This document shows positions 25,239 through 38,900 of a stretch of 64,000 nt of DNA, piece by piece. Origin of the DNA: Aphis gossypii (lineage: Eukaryota > Arthropoda > Insecta > Hemiptera > Aphididae); the NCBI RefSeq assembly GCF_020184175.1, contig NC_065530.1, positions 38,355,260 to 38,419,259 of the forward strand, written 5' to 3'. Each line of letters opens with the position of its first letter. Positions within the stretch are counted from its first letter, which is position 1. Under the pieces are notes generated by a model. That model was not told where the DNA came from, did no database searches, and was given only the letters and a program-made list of their open reading frames with translations. A program made the translations under genes and the position numbers.

Positions 25239-28200
25239 TCATGTTTGTCTCAGACATGATTATAAATTGACTCGAAACTATGTACAACAGGTAATGACTG
25301 TAAAATATGATTAATGACCAATTAAATACATGTATTAAATAAATAATACATAAATAGTTGTTTTAATAATATGATTTAAGCTCACTTGTACAACTAATTT
25401 TACAAAAAATACGATATTCAAATAATTAATAGCCAACAGGTAGATCGTAGGTAGTATCGTATTAGGTAGTTAAGTTTGATCTAACACTTCTAACTACTAA
25501 CTATTTTAATAACTATTTAATATTATTATTATTATTAGAATTACTATTCATATTTTCATTTTTAAATTTTCATTATCATTGTCTACAAATGTGATGATGG
25601 TAACGAGTTAAGTAAAAACGTATAATTCAAATAACGTTCCTATTATCAGCCATCAAGGTATACCTTGATAATTTATTATCATAAAGTAGATAACACGATT
25701 TAATATATAAAAAATATATATAAATTAATATATTATCTTAAATCGTGAGTATTACTAATACATTAGATATTTATTATTATTTATTAGTATATTCATGATT
25801 CAATCTTAAATCGTGCCACTAAGTCATGATTGTTTCACCTAAGTGGATAGGTACTGGATTGATATCCACCTTACTTTGAGGGCTCTCTATATATAGATAG
25901 TGTATATTGCTGCAGCAGTCGTGTACGCAGATATTAAAGAACTTTTATTCTTTTAAATTTATGGTTGTGTACTACTATAGGATATAATTTTTTGGGTACA
26001 AAAAAAAAACATCCGATTTAAATTTTAAATATGATATAAAAATAAATCATCCTGTAATAAAATGGGGCTTTAGTATGGCACTTAATGTCTTAAATTGATA
26101 CCTTGGAATGCGGTCGATGATAGATATTTTTGCCGAGTTTCATAATTTATTGAATACCGGATGTCATCCATATGGATCTTGACAAAATTTTGTAGAGCAG
26201 GACTTTGTTAGAAGTTTAATATGCTTAGAAGTCAAAAGCGATAATTTAGTGTTAGCATTTTAATAGTTACGTGTGATTGCCAGGCACTGTTAACGATCTA
26301 TAAATATATTGAGGTAGAGTGTTGGCTGAAGAGTTTAAGCCCAATAAATGGATTTGGTCTCGTTAATTTTAATTCTCCATGTTTTATACCATGTATCAAG
26401 AATGTTTAGATAGTCATGTATACGAGAAGAGGCCAGGACAGGATATGGGTTGTTTGATAATATAATTTTGTCGTTGGCGAAGTCATCAACTAAGTTATTG
26501 CTCGATGTTGAAAGGATTGAAGAGTAAAAGAAACATTACTGCAATTTGAGGTATCTACACCATGTTTGGTGAAAAATCGATCTTCATGGTAGAATTCGAT
26601 GATTAGATATCTAATAGTGAAAATAGAGAGAAGTATTAACTCGTGGAGAAGGTTTGAGTGCCAAAAAATATGTTAAATACTTGGGAGGCATCAATGTAGA
26701 AGTTTTTTCTACAGGGTTAATGAAATGTTGACCATCAAGAAATGCATCTGATGAATCGTCGAATGATTGTTGCTATAGCCAAATTGATAATTAATTAATT
26801 TTTGATAATTTTTTTTGAGGTATTAAACGGTGATTTTGGAGAGGATTATAAATAGTACAGTCTTTGCAAAAGGTGTGTAGTATCTAGTTCCAGTGGTTGT
26901 CTAAATTTGTTTAGGAGTTTAAGGAAGTTAGTGGGAAAGTGCTCAGAATATATACTAAGGTATATGTATATAAAATAATCATATTGTCACGGAAATGTAA
27001 ATTTAAAAATAATGCTATCAAAAATTGTGTAATTGAACTCACTACAATGCTAACTTATCTACTATCGTTGTATTGTATGTACCAACTACTAACAATAACA
27101 TTTTTCTCATAATTTCAGTTAAAACAATTTCTGACATTTTAATATTTTATACATTCACAATATTTGCATAACATATCGTATAAACAATTATATTTATTTA
27201 TTGATGAATAACAGTAGCGACTATCTTGAAAAATTATACAGGTACTCACTTAAAAAACCTAGTACAGACAGACAGTACCCCTACCAATATTTAAAGTTTA
27301 TTTTCACGTGGTTTTTGTTTTTTTTTTTTGAATTTGCTATATAATGACTTGAATTTTATTTTATGTATTCACTTCACATACTTCACACATACTATGTACC
27401 AAATCTAAGTATGCGTGAATACATTTAATTATCGTTTTAGATATGTGATAGTCGTCACTGATGAATAAAATTGTTATATAATTTTATCTTAAATTATTAC
27501 AATTTATTTATAAATTATAATAAGTTATAACTAATATTCTTTATAATAACGCATTTTTAAAAAATGAATTTTTAGAGGTATTTGCGTAACTGAAACACAT
27601 TACTCAGCGACAAATAATTACTAAGTAATAAGTATATACTATACAGTGTGTTAGCATATAAAGATTAAACTACTAACTAAGAATTTAGCAAATTTTTAAA
27701 AATAGACAATGCATATTTTGTATATAATTATCACATACATCGATGAAGATATTTATAATTAATTTATATTATTATTATAAATAGTTAAAAGTATATTTAT
27801 TTTTCTCTTAGAAATACAATAGATGTTTTGTACATTTTTGTCAAAAATTATGCATAGGTAATATGGTTTAATATATCATAATAACATAATAATAATTATC
27901 AATATAAATATCATTTAAAAATGATAATTTATCTTAATATATAAAATATTAATGAGGTAGTAATTTGTGGGGCAAAATATGTTTTGGGCAAACTAACTAA
28001 AATCATCAAATATTCATGAAAAAATAGAAGAGAATATTATTATGTATGTTATAGCAAGTGAATTATTTGTTGGATCAAATTATTTTTTTCCATGTGCTTT
28101 TAAAAATCAGGGTTTTTTTTTGTATTTTTAAATACATTTTAAGAAACTATATTATAGTAGGTATAGATTAAGTTATCAAACATTTTTAAACTCTTAAACA

Positions 28201-29953
28201 TAAATAAAGCATTCTATAAACTAAAATTAAATGAATTTACATTTAATCTATGACATATTATGTGGGTTACGATTTGCCTAAAACTATGTATGTTAAAAAA
28301 CACGTAGAAATAACGCATTTGCAACACTTTGGCACAAATGAGCAATTTGGCTTGTTTGGGTAGTGTCGTAATAGAGTCCTTTTAATTCAAATAAATTTAA
28401 AAAAATTGAACTTGAGCTCTTTTGCTGAAATTATACATATAATTAAAATTCCAGTCATTACAAGGATATTAAATTAAGTCAACCATCTTGTATGAACAAT
28501 ATTTGCTCAATGTACGTACCTATTATTGAATGTGTACGTATTTAATATAGGTTAATATATTAGTATTCAACATGTTCTGAAAAACTTTTTTCATTTTCGT
28601 GTTCTGAAATGTATCGGGTTAAAACATAATATAAACGATTTGTAATGAACATAGAACAAAATTTTTATTTGATAGTATCTTATAAATCATAATTTAACAC
28701 ACACACAAAATACATTTATAATAATAAGGTAACTATATTCTAACACTGAACAATAATAATATATTATAGTTATTATACACAACAGTAAGTATTACGCGAC
28801 GAAAAATACAATATTATATACGTTTAAAAACGCATAATAATATTACAAAACATAAAATGTGCGTTTTTTTTTTTGCAAAAATAAGGTAAGAGGCACCTAT
28901 ACACAGTTTACTTAATAAAGCTATTAACAAACACAATATATAATGATGATAAAAATAATAAAAATAATAATAAAGAAATAAAATGGTAAATTATGTATTT
29001 TAAGTGCTTAAAAATTAAGTAAAATTTCTATTATATTATAATGTGATGTGTTTTTTCTCTCAATATAAATCAACAATATATATTATGGTCCCGTTGCCAA
29101 CATTGTGTTTTAAAATGTATTTAACAGTGTTTGTCCTTGATATCGTTTTTGGATTATATAATAATATAAGTACTGTAGAGTGTAATAATAGTAATAAGTC
29201 AAATCGCGGTAAGTATAATATCGAACGATCTATCTGATAATAATTGATAATTGAACAATATATAAATCATAACATCATAGGAACTTTTATTGGTACGCGA
29301 GTTAATTTTTAAAATACAATCGAAAACTATACCCTGTTTTGATTGCCGTTTTGCAGCTGTAGACACCGCAAAGTTATGACGTCTCGCGCGAACGATATAA
29401 ATTAAGTGTATAATATTACGATAACAACACTATATAATATAATCGTATCACTGCTTCAGTGTTTTTATTCGTAATCAAAAATTATTCATAATAATAATAA
29501 TAATAATAACTTTTACGAATTCATTTGAAAAAAAAACCGATACAAGTTTAGTATTTTCTAGGAGGTCGGAAGGGGGGGGAGGGTACGCGATTACGTACCC
29601 CAATCAGTCTACTGTTTTGTAACAACGCGGTCTGGCCTATATTATATTGTGTACAGTTAGAACATTCAAAATAAAATAGTTATAATAATAATAATAAAAA
29701 ATTATATAATAATATACAATGATACATACAAATATATAATATTTGAACGCGTCTATACGTACTCGTCATCCGATCGTATAGGTAACACTTAATAATGTAC
29801 AATATTAAATTACATATATTATTATTATATTGTGTCGACGTAGACGCGGAAATCGTTTATCGGAGAACGAATAGTAATAATAATAATTAATAGTATATAT
29901 ATAAAAAAAAAAAAAAACGAAAAACAAAACAAAAATAATAGGCGCCTGAGTCA
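25239..29953. other. Intergenic region between ECM29 and the RhoGAP gene
   Basis: 4.7 kb holding the ECM29 upstream region on its left and the RhoGAP 3' UTR on its right. Apart from the decayed Jockey-type element at about 26040-26990 it is AT-rich, with no supported coding frame. Minus-strand AATAAA hexamers near 29464-29469 and further left are possible RhoGAP poly(A) signals, but cannot be ranked from sequence alone. Confidence 0.7.
26040..26990 (-). pseudogene. Decayed Jockey-clade non-LTR retrotransposon (reverse transcriptase remnant)
   Basis: Translated piecewise on the minus strand, this 0.95-kb stretch gives successive short matches to the Jockey reverse transcriptase order: a QFGYSNNHSTIHQ block, DASQVFN with a W-H-x-x-L block, a YHEDRFF block (compare YLENRFF), MTSPTTK (compare FADDK), IKIN-ET-KSI, and a C-terminal NSAKIS-DRI block. 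Several stops and frame changes interrupt it, so it is inactive. It has the same orientation as the host genes. 5' and 3' ends, a poly(A) tail and a target duplication were not resolved; limits are approximate. Motif matches are from memory of the family. Confidence 0.7.
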
Positions 29954-32900
29954 TTATACTTTGCTCTCTGGACCTTCAGCAGAGTGTTCGAATGATTTTC
30001 GTATCGCGGACAAATATTTGGAAGTGATGTGTCCGAATATCTTGTTGTACCACTCGCACGTCCTGCCCCTGAAAAATGACAACCATGTCATTATTATATT
30101 TATTAATTTATTTATGTTTCATGAAAATATTTTTGTACGTTGGAATGGCTCACGGTCTTATACTAATTGTTCGATATAATACACATTATATCTAAATATT
30201 ATTTTCGGAATAGGTCGTTGGCTTAAAAAATTATCTCTTTCCTCTACCTACTCGTATGTTAATAATCAAAAAGTTTTTAAATTAAAAATATTATCGTTAT
30301 TTTGCTTATTACATTTTTTAGTTAAAATGTAAGACAATAGCAGACTACCTACCTACTATAGTTCAAAAACTGTAATGTTGCATGATAAATATTTTAAATC
30401 GGCTGCAGTATCATGAGAAATATTATAATAAGGTATTTATTAAAATATTTTTAGATAACATTTGAATATATTTAATACTGTAGTTGTAAGACACCTAAAT
30501 ATTTTAATGCTGACATCAATATGGTTTCATATATAATGAATAAAATATGCAAATACTTCTGAGACATAGGTAACTATATTTATTATTTGATAAGGAAAAA
30601 ATATAAAACCATCGCATCTATATAGAACCTTGTAAAGCACATAGTACACCGATTAAAAATATAATAGACGCACATACATCACTATTTACTTACATATGAC
30701 ATACCGACAAGTCACCAGAATACCGTCATATCAATTTGCTTATATTTTATAAAGTATTTAATATACGTGATCGACTGTATAGTTCTCTTAAAATTTGAGT
30801 CACAGCTAGTAACCGTTTTTCAAAAATATGATGGGTTAGACAAATTTGATGCAGACATTTTTTTCTTTTAACGAAAACGCACGCATATATCTTCTGTACG
30901 TTGTATTGAAGAAGCTCACAGTGCAATAGATATATTACTCAATTGTTTGATTAATCTAATAGGCAATAATGCACTTTTGAATTTTTCGATTTCAATAAAA
31001 CCACCTTATAACGAATTTAAATGTATTTTCAACTTAAAACCGATAAAACTGAGAAAATGACGTAAAAAAAACCTGTCCTGTCGGTACTAATCGGATACCT
31101 AAATCTATATTATGCCTAGCTGTACGAGTAGGTGCAAGAATATCGAGATTCGTAAAAAAAACGTTTAACCCAAAATACACTCACTTTGTGTCGACTCGGG
31201 ACAAATGCAGTACCCGGGACCGGCCCGATCCGCACGGTTCGATCAAGTACCTGGAGGCGAGCACGATGCCGCGGACCGCGCCCGCCGCCGGTTGCTTGGC
31301 GTCCGGGTGTTCGACGGACGTTTCGACGACCGCGCAACCTCCCCGGTTCAGGTCGGTCCGCCACGATCTGGCCACGCAATAGTCTTTGGCCGGATGTGGG
31401 GACATTTCCGCGTCCGCGTACTGGTACAGATCGGCGCGCGCGTCCATTTTGGCCACCACCCTGGCCGACATCAGGTCCGCGTCCCATACGTGTCGCTCCC
31501 ACAGTATCCGGGCAAGCACCTCGGCTGGGGGCGCCTCCACTTCCGTGCACACCCGCCACAGTCGCAACGGGTGTCCGTCGCCGACCTTCTTGTACGATAT
31601 GTCGACGTTCTCGAAACTGCCCACGGCCACCCATCCTCTGTTCCTGAAAACACAAGGACCGCGTATATTATTATTTGATTGAGCATTTTGTCACATTTCA
31701 GTTTTAAATTATGTACTGGATACTATGTTTATACCTACAACAAGTCATACGTATATAATATTATGTCAACACCGGTAGAGGTGAATTATAGTGTAATAAT
31801 AACGGTTCTGGGCTATGTTTTTTTGGGGACCTAATTATACAACAAAAAAAATATGTGCTTATTTGTTTATTGATATATTTTTTTTTTTTTGGGGGGGGGG
31901 ATAATTTTTGAGGGCCTTGGGGCATAGCCCTCTTAGTGACCTTAATTTGACATATTTATGGCTTATGTCGATTGTTTATGTGCATATTCAATTATTGTAG
32001 CTTATAAATTATTAACGTATGCATACTTATTATAAATAATAGTCACCCGAAAGGTTTTCTGCAGGACTTTATAGTTTCTATTATTATTTTTAAAGCGGTG
32101 TAGAGGTGACTGAGAGTCTTAAAACAGCCAAGAATATTTTTTGGAAATTATTAAAGGGATGACCATCAACAGTCAATATGACTAAATTGACTAATTACTA
32201 CGAAAAACTCAACATTTAATTTTTCAAATTATGAATTATTTTTGTAAAAGATAACCGATTTGAATGTTGGTGGGAACCTATACGATTTTTAGACAAATAT
32301 TTATGTCGTATAAATATGAATATAATATGTTATCATTTTTAGTGATGACTATTATTGATCTAAAATACAATTCAGTAAAAACGTTATAAAAAACTACCTC
32401 TATGTAGAGTATAGACGCGCTTGAAGATAGATGAGGCGCAAAATCACTTATGATAATATAAAAAAGTAAACTATCTGTTTACACGATATTGAGTATTATT
32501 GTAATCTTACCTTATGTCTTGTGGATAGGTATTATATACAAATCAAATGTTTGATCGACGGTGGAAGAAGGAAGGAGGGCTGTGGTTTTAGGTTTTGTGT
32601 CAACTCGTAGTCTTGTGCATATCATAAGATCAAGGGCCGGGAGTCCAATAATCAAAACATTATTAGGGAAATGTGTGAAGTTAAAACGTACTTTGACGAC
32701 ATATACTCATCTTGTATCACTATATTAAAACTTGAAATTGTTTTGCAAACATAAATGTTTTTTTGTAATATTTATTTAATTTTTACTTAAAAAAAATATG
32801 TGTGGCGATTTTAACATTTTCACAATCCTTTTTCATTATTAATCAGCATTTGAAGTTTAGACTTTAGACAGGTGAATAATTTTTAATATATTACTATTTA

Positions 32901-35900
32901 CTATTATACTATTATTACTTCATAAACAATAGTTAAATTATTCTCACATTCAAGTATTTGGGAAATATAAAACAAAGTCAAATCGCATGTATTTTATTGC
33001 GAAAAGTAAAATTCGAAAAAAGTTAATTTAAACTTTTTAAGTGTTTACTAACTAGGATTTCATATCTATCTATGTATGTATAGTAGTCATTATAGAGATG
33101 TTTTTTTATTTTATTAGCTGTCGACTTTGGTTATTAAAATCCTATATAATATTATCACGGAAAGCTTATTAGATTTAGGAATAAAAAATATAAGTCTTGC
33201 TTACTTGTCTTTGGCTTCTTTAAGCAACGCCGAGGTACACGCGTTCAAATATCCTCTCCAGTCGTGACCCATTTCTGCACCGAGCTCTTCTAGACTTATT
33301 GGTATGCTCTCGTCCATATAGCTAAAGTGACACTGGCTCATAATGTCCTCTGACATCTGTTTAGAGAACAAAAACCATATCACCGGTTAGTGATTTACTG
33401 ATTTATAAACAATAGTTAACCGAGCGCGAAATTTGAGGGGACGAGGAGGTCGGCCATCGTTGGTACGAGACGTGTCGATTTCACATTATTGTTTATAATA
33501 ACTATGGCAGATTTATTATTATAGGTATGGTGTTCGTCGGTCATGAAATAAAAGTATATGTTTACGATCAACAGCGGGTCGATAAAAAATATTTACATAA
33601 AAAAGCAACGAATAATATTAAAATACTGTAGAACAGCTGATGTATAATAGATACATAAACCCTATACGTAAATTGGATGGGATTTTTTTTTTTGGTACAA
33701 ATGCAGTTACTATGGTTATTGGTTAATTTAGGTTAGTATTTGAGACGAATTCTAAGTATATAATAATATTACATTGTCACGAGTGTGCAATACTTACGGC
33801 AAACAGTTGACGGTAGTGCTTGATGAGGAACAACAGACAGTCGTGCGCCGCCTTGTTCTGTCCCAGCTGCTTTGAATCGGGTAGACCAACGACGGCGGCG
33901 GAGTTGGCCGACGACTGATGGTGGTTCCGGCGCGGCGACACGGACGACGAACGGTTGTGCGACGACGTGACCGGGCTGGACGGCGTCGACCCGCCGGCGG
34001 ATCCACCGTGCGGGTGCGACGACGACCAGGCGCCGCCGTTGCCGAGGTGGAACAGCGACGGGGCCAGACAGACGGCCAGGTTGCTGGCGGACATCTGGTT
34101 CACGTCGCTCCTGGACGACACCTGGCACAGAAAGTCGAGCAGGGCGAACAGGGCTTCGCGGTGTTCGTCGGGCAACAGCAGCACCGTGTAGTGGACCGCT
34201 TCCTTTTGCAAGTACACCGGAACGTCTGCAGTTTATAAAGGCAAATTTACGTGAGTATATATTATTTTAGTTTATACGTATAATATAGTATTATAGACGG
34301 GGGCGCACCTCCTATATTTACGCGTTATTTTAAGTTATCGGTTTTCGGAGGTCCCCCCCCCATAATTTTAACTCTACTTTAAGTGTACTTAAATATAGAG
34401 TACTGAATCACGACTGCAGAGCTTTCGATTCGTATATCGCGATCTCACGCGAGTGAAGGTTATTACACTTCTCGTATTGGATACGGTATATGAGTTTCGT
34501 TTAAAATTTTTTTACGAATGAAGAGCTTTGTAATAACATAATATTATGTATAAGTAGGTAGTAAGTACTTACGCTAATCTTAGTACTGTTAGTAGGTACT
34601 TAATATGTATACTATGCGGGCTAATTTTTTAAACGTAAAACATACAAGTTTTTTTTAAAACTATTTAGAAATGGTTTTTCGTCTAATTTTAGTTCATCAA
34701 AAATTAAAAGTTTTATCGTCATTATTTATTTAAGCGTTTAATATTTTGCAACGAAAATATAAATTTTTAATTTTCTGTTCCGAAGCAGAATATTTTTGAG
34801 CAAGGTATTTATGTACCTACTATAATACTATGTTATAGAAATACAATTTAGTATAGCCATGTTTATTATAACTTTATAAGTTTTTACAATTTAGACGACT
34901 TGAATAGTTGCACAAAAAATTATCCTGTATACTAAATAGTACTCACGTTGAAAAATAGCGATGAAACTCTCGGAGAGTTTATTGGTGAGCAAGGCCTCTG
35001 GTAATTCACGGAAGTATTGCTTCACCATGTCAGCCACATCGTAGGCTTGGTGGTTTTCGAATTTCAAGTCGTCCGGATCGGCTTCAGCCAGTTGCTTTAA
35101 GCGTTGTATTCGGGATTTGACGCCGGGCTTCCGGAACAACCCTACGTGGTCGAGAGCGTTGTCTTCGAGCCACCGAAAAGCAGATTGGACGAACGGTGGC
35201 AGTGAGGAACCGTATTTTTGCACATTGGCAATCAGCGGAACTCCGAAAACGGTTTTATCTAAAACAAATAATTGAGAATTATTATAAAAATAATAATAAT
35301 AATAATAAGATTATATTATTTTTGGACAGAATTTTATATTTTGTTTTATTTCATCGTGTGTCAGGCTATCACCTATGCGTACGTACCTTTGGGGTCGGGC
35401 ATTTTGGTTTTGCGCATAAACTTGGGGAGTTCCCAGTTCCATCCTGTCCTGTGTGTCGGACAATACCGTTCCATGATGGCGGTCAGCTTGAGAAGAGCGA
35501 ACTTCCGTAACACTAACAGCTGGCCAACCGTGAGCGATCCAACCATTTGTCCGGCTAAGGCATTTGGCCGATGCTTGGTCTTTTGAAAACTATGCCATCG
35601 AACAACTGATCCTCTGTAAATTATGAAATATAATCATAAGTTATAACTATATATATATGTCTTAATAAACAATTTTATTTTTGGAAAATTAAATATTACA
35701 ATTTTTAAAACAAAACACTTCACATGTATATCAAAATAACCGGTAATATAAAGTGCAGACATTTTACGAAAACGTAACTGATGTTTAACTAAAAAGTGAT
35801 GTTGATCCCGCCTTTGTGATAATAACATTTTGTATTATAAAATAAATGTGAAACCAAATTATATTTACTTTGACTTGGTGGTTAGTTCTTGATCGCTGTC

Positions 35901-38900
35901 TTGCACTGCGCTCGAAACCGAATCTACGCTGTCGTTGTCTAGAAAAATAATGAACGTAAATATTATTGAAGCAAGCACAAAATTATAAGTGATGATTTAT
36001 TCGGATTTTACATTTGTTTTTGTATGTGCGGCTATCTTGACTGCCGTTGGGAGATGAAAAGTCGTTACTTCTGTCAAAGGCCATGAAATCCAACAATGGC
36101 TAAATACAGACAAAAATCGACGTGATAACATAGTCGCCAATATACATAAATATATAAATACACATATATATTTATACTTAGGTAGAAAATAGAAATAATT
36201 AATCGAAATTATTACCTTGGTGTTATTGCTGTTGGCGTCTGTGTACTCGTTTCTCCACGACAGTTCTGAATCGGAATATGCCAACGAGTCCAGCGACTCA
36301 GGTTTGGCTAAGAACCGTTTGGACTTCATGTAGTCGTCGGTCACCGGCGAATCTGGCGGTGTCACGTCCACACAGTTAAGTTCCTTCATCCGCTGTTGCA
36401 TTGAAGCCATGTCTATGATCTATGAAGAAGAGGAAAATCGATAGATTAAAACACGTTAAGACAGTCATTTGTATAAATATTTTTAATTTTACCGGAGATA
36501 TCATATAAATAGAATAAGGTCCTTATACGGTTATAATATATTTTACAATATAATATTATGTACAATGTACATATTATGTAGGTATTGAGGTATATTATAT
36601 TAGTAGAAATAATATTATGTACGCGTGTTAATAAAAAAAAAAAAAAATCAGCCTAATCGAAAGTATGAGATACGTAGCTGTTAAAAGAAAACAAATTACA
36701 AAGTACTTTTTCACATAGATATTATTCATAGATAAGCACGTGTATAGACATGGTTAGTATATTTTTTTTATAACAATTTCTATGAAACTATTGAGTGTTA
36801 TATTATTATCGATTATTTAAATTTGGTTTTTTATTTCTAACATTAAAGTTTTCTAACTAAGAATTCACACTTTTTTGTAGAATATAATGTGTTATTTATT
36901 ACCTATACAATTTAAATAACAAAACAGGATTTACCCATAGGTACCGTATTGTTATCAGTTGGCAAGAATCCATGGCATAGGTAATGATTAATGGCATAAT
37001 GAGCATGAATTATTATATTATTTTTAAAGTTAATATTTTTGACTATGCTACAACTAAATGTAGGCATAAAACTACAAATTACTTATTATACACCATCGTC
37101 GAAGTATTTTACATTTTATTTAATCGAATTTCAAAATAGCTACATAGTTTCCTTAAAAAAAAAAAAAAAACCATAATATATACCAATAAAGTTTAAGTAT
37201 TAGGTAATGCTATCGAAACAAATCGTATTCAAGTAATTAAGAGTTTAAAGCATTTAATAATATTATTTTTATGGCCACGTTGCATTCGTTAAAATTTAAC
37301 GCGTTAATATTTTATTAATACCAGGCAATACATTAAAATTAGAAATCTCGGGTCCAAGGACATCTGGTTTTTGGAAATAATCAAGCAACGAGGAATTAAA
37401 CAAATCCATCGATATAAATAAATGACTATTTAATGAGAGTATTATATAAAGTCTTATTGTATTAAAGACTAAACGTAGTTACAATAATTTATTTTGATAT
37501 TAAAGTAATAAATGTTTTTGTAATTCCAGTGTTTACTAGGTTCGTAAATTAAAAATAATTATGATAATTATTCTCATTGGGATATATTTTATTAAAACTA
37601 CTGACGGAAATTCGTGTAACAGTAACCTTTAACTACAGCTCTTCCGTCATATTGTTTATATAGATCCTGCTGTGCGTACATGAGTACAATATTTGGGAGA
37701 AATTCGTATTATAATTTATGGTTAAACATTTTTTACGACATTAATGTTTAACCGTTTATTATTATTATTATTTTTTTTTTTTGATAACCTTATTATATTA
37801 TTTACTTTTTATGTTAGTTATTTTATGGGCCTATTTATAAAACAAATCCTATAATAGTTGTATTTTTGAATTATGTATTCATCTTATTTCCATTGAGTTC
37901 TTTTTATAAGTATCTACACAGTATACGATCAAAATTTATGTTCAAATTATTAACTAAAATAATTATAAACGTTTTTTTCTTTTAGTGGATTTTCTTGTAA
38001 AATGTCATGATAGATAAAATGGATATACTTTTAACAGGGCCATAACTCATAATATATTGTATTCTATTATATTATAGTTATCTATGTATATATTATATAT
38101 GTATAGTACTAAGTACAAACCTGTGGTGAACCGATGACCACACCGTCACGGTTGCGCTGTTTCGACGTCTTGTCTTCAAGCTTTCCACTCGCCGTAGGAT
38201 GGCTTTGGCCCCATCTCTGATCCGCTCACTACCCGACCGACGGAATCGCGAGATCAGTGCCACGTCCGATGCATCGGCCTCTACCGCCGCCGTTTGTTCG
38301 GCTGAATGCAACAGTGGCTGTGGCAACGTGTTACTTCCAAATTTGCCTCCACAACCCTGCTGCGATGGCTGGAGGTCATGGTTTTGCTGCTGCAGCTGGT
38401 TCCCGGATAGATGGTGTTCAACGGGCGACGACGGTTGCAGCTGCTGCTGCAGCATCATCGCCGTGTTGACGATGTCGTCCACTCGAGACCACCTTCTCGA
38501 CTCTCTCTGGAACGTCCAGTTCTCGCTTAGCGCACATTCACCCTCGGAGTCCGAGTCATCACCCTGTGAACACATGACACGTTGCTGTTGAGTAAGTAAG
38601 TATAGGTACCTCCCCAAAGTCCAATAGTATATATTTTCGACGAATTTTCGCGTAGCTCTGTATATAATATTATTGGACTAAGAAGGAGGATTTTGGGTCT
38701 AAAAGCCTCAAGCGATAGTAATTTGTTAATAAGATAAAACAAAATTGAAATTTATTTTATTATTTTTTTTTTTTTTTTTTGCCAACCTTGAACCTACTCG
38801 TAGATAATAATTAATAATTAATACATATTTTATATTACGATATTATTATAATTTGCTTTAAAAAAAAAAATAAATAAATAAAAGAAGATAGTCACTGATG

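Noticed and set aside
31116..31686. Several long frames on both strands over the START exon
   Set aside because: Only the frame containing LRLWRV and YLIEPCGSG matches START and joins neighbouring exons in phase.
33769..34238. Alternative frames opposite and beside the RhoGAP exon
   Set aside because: Arg/Pro-rich by-products of GC-rich sequence; they lack splice consistency.
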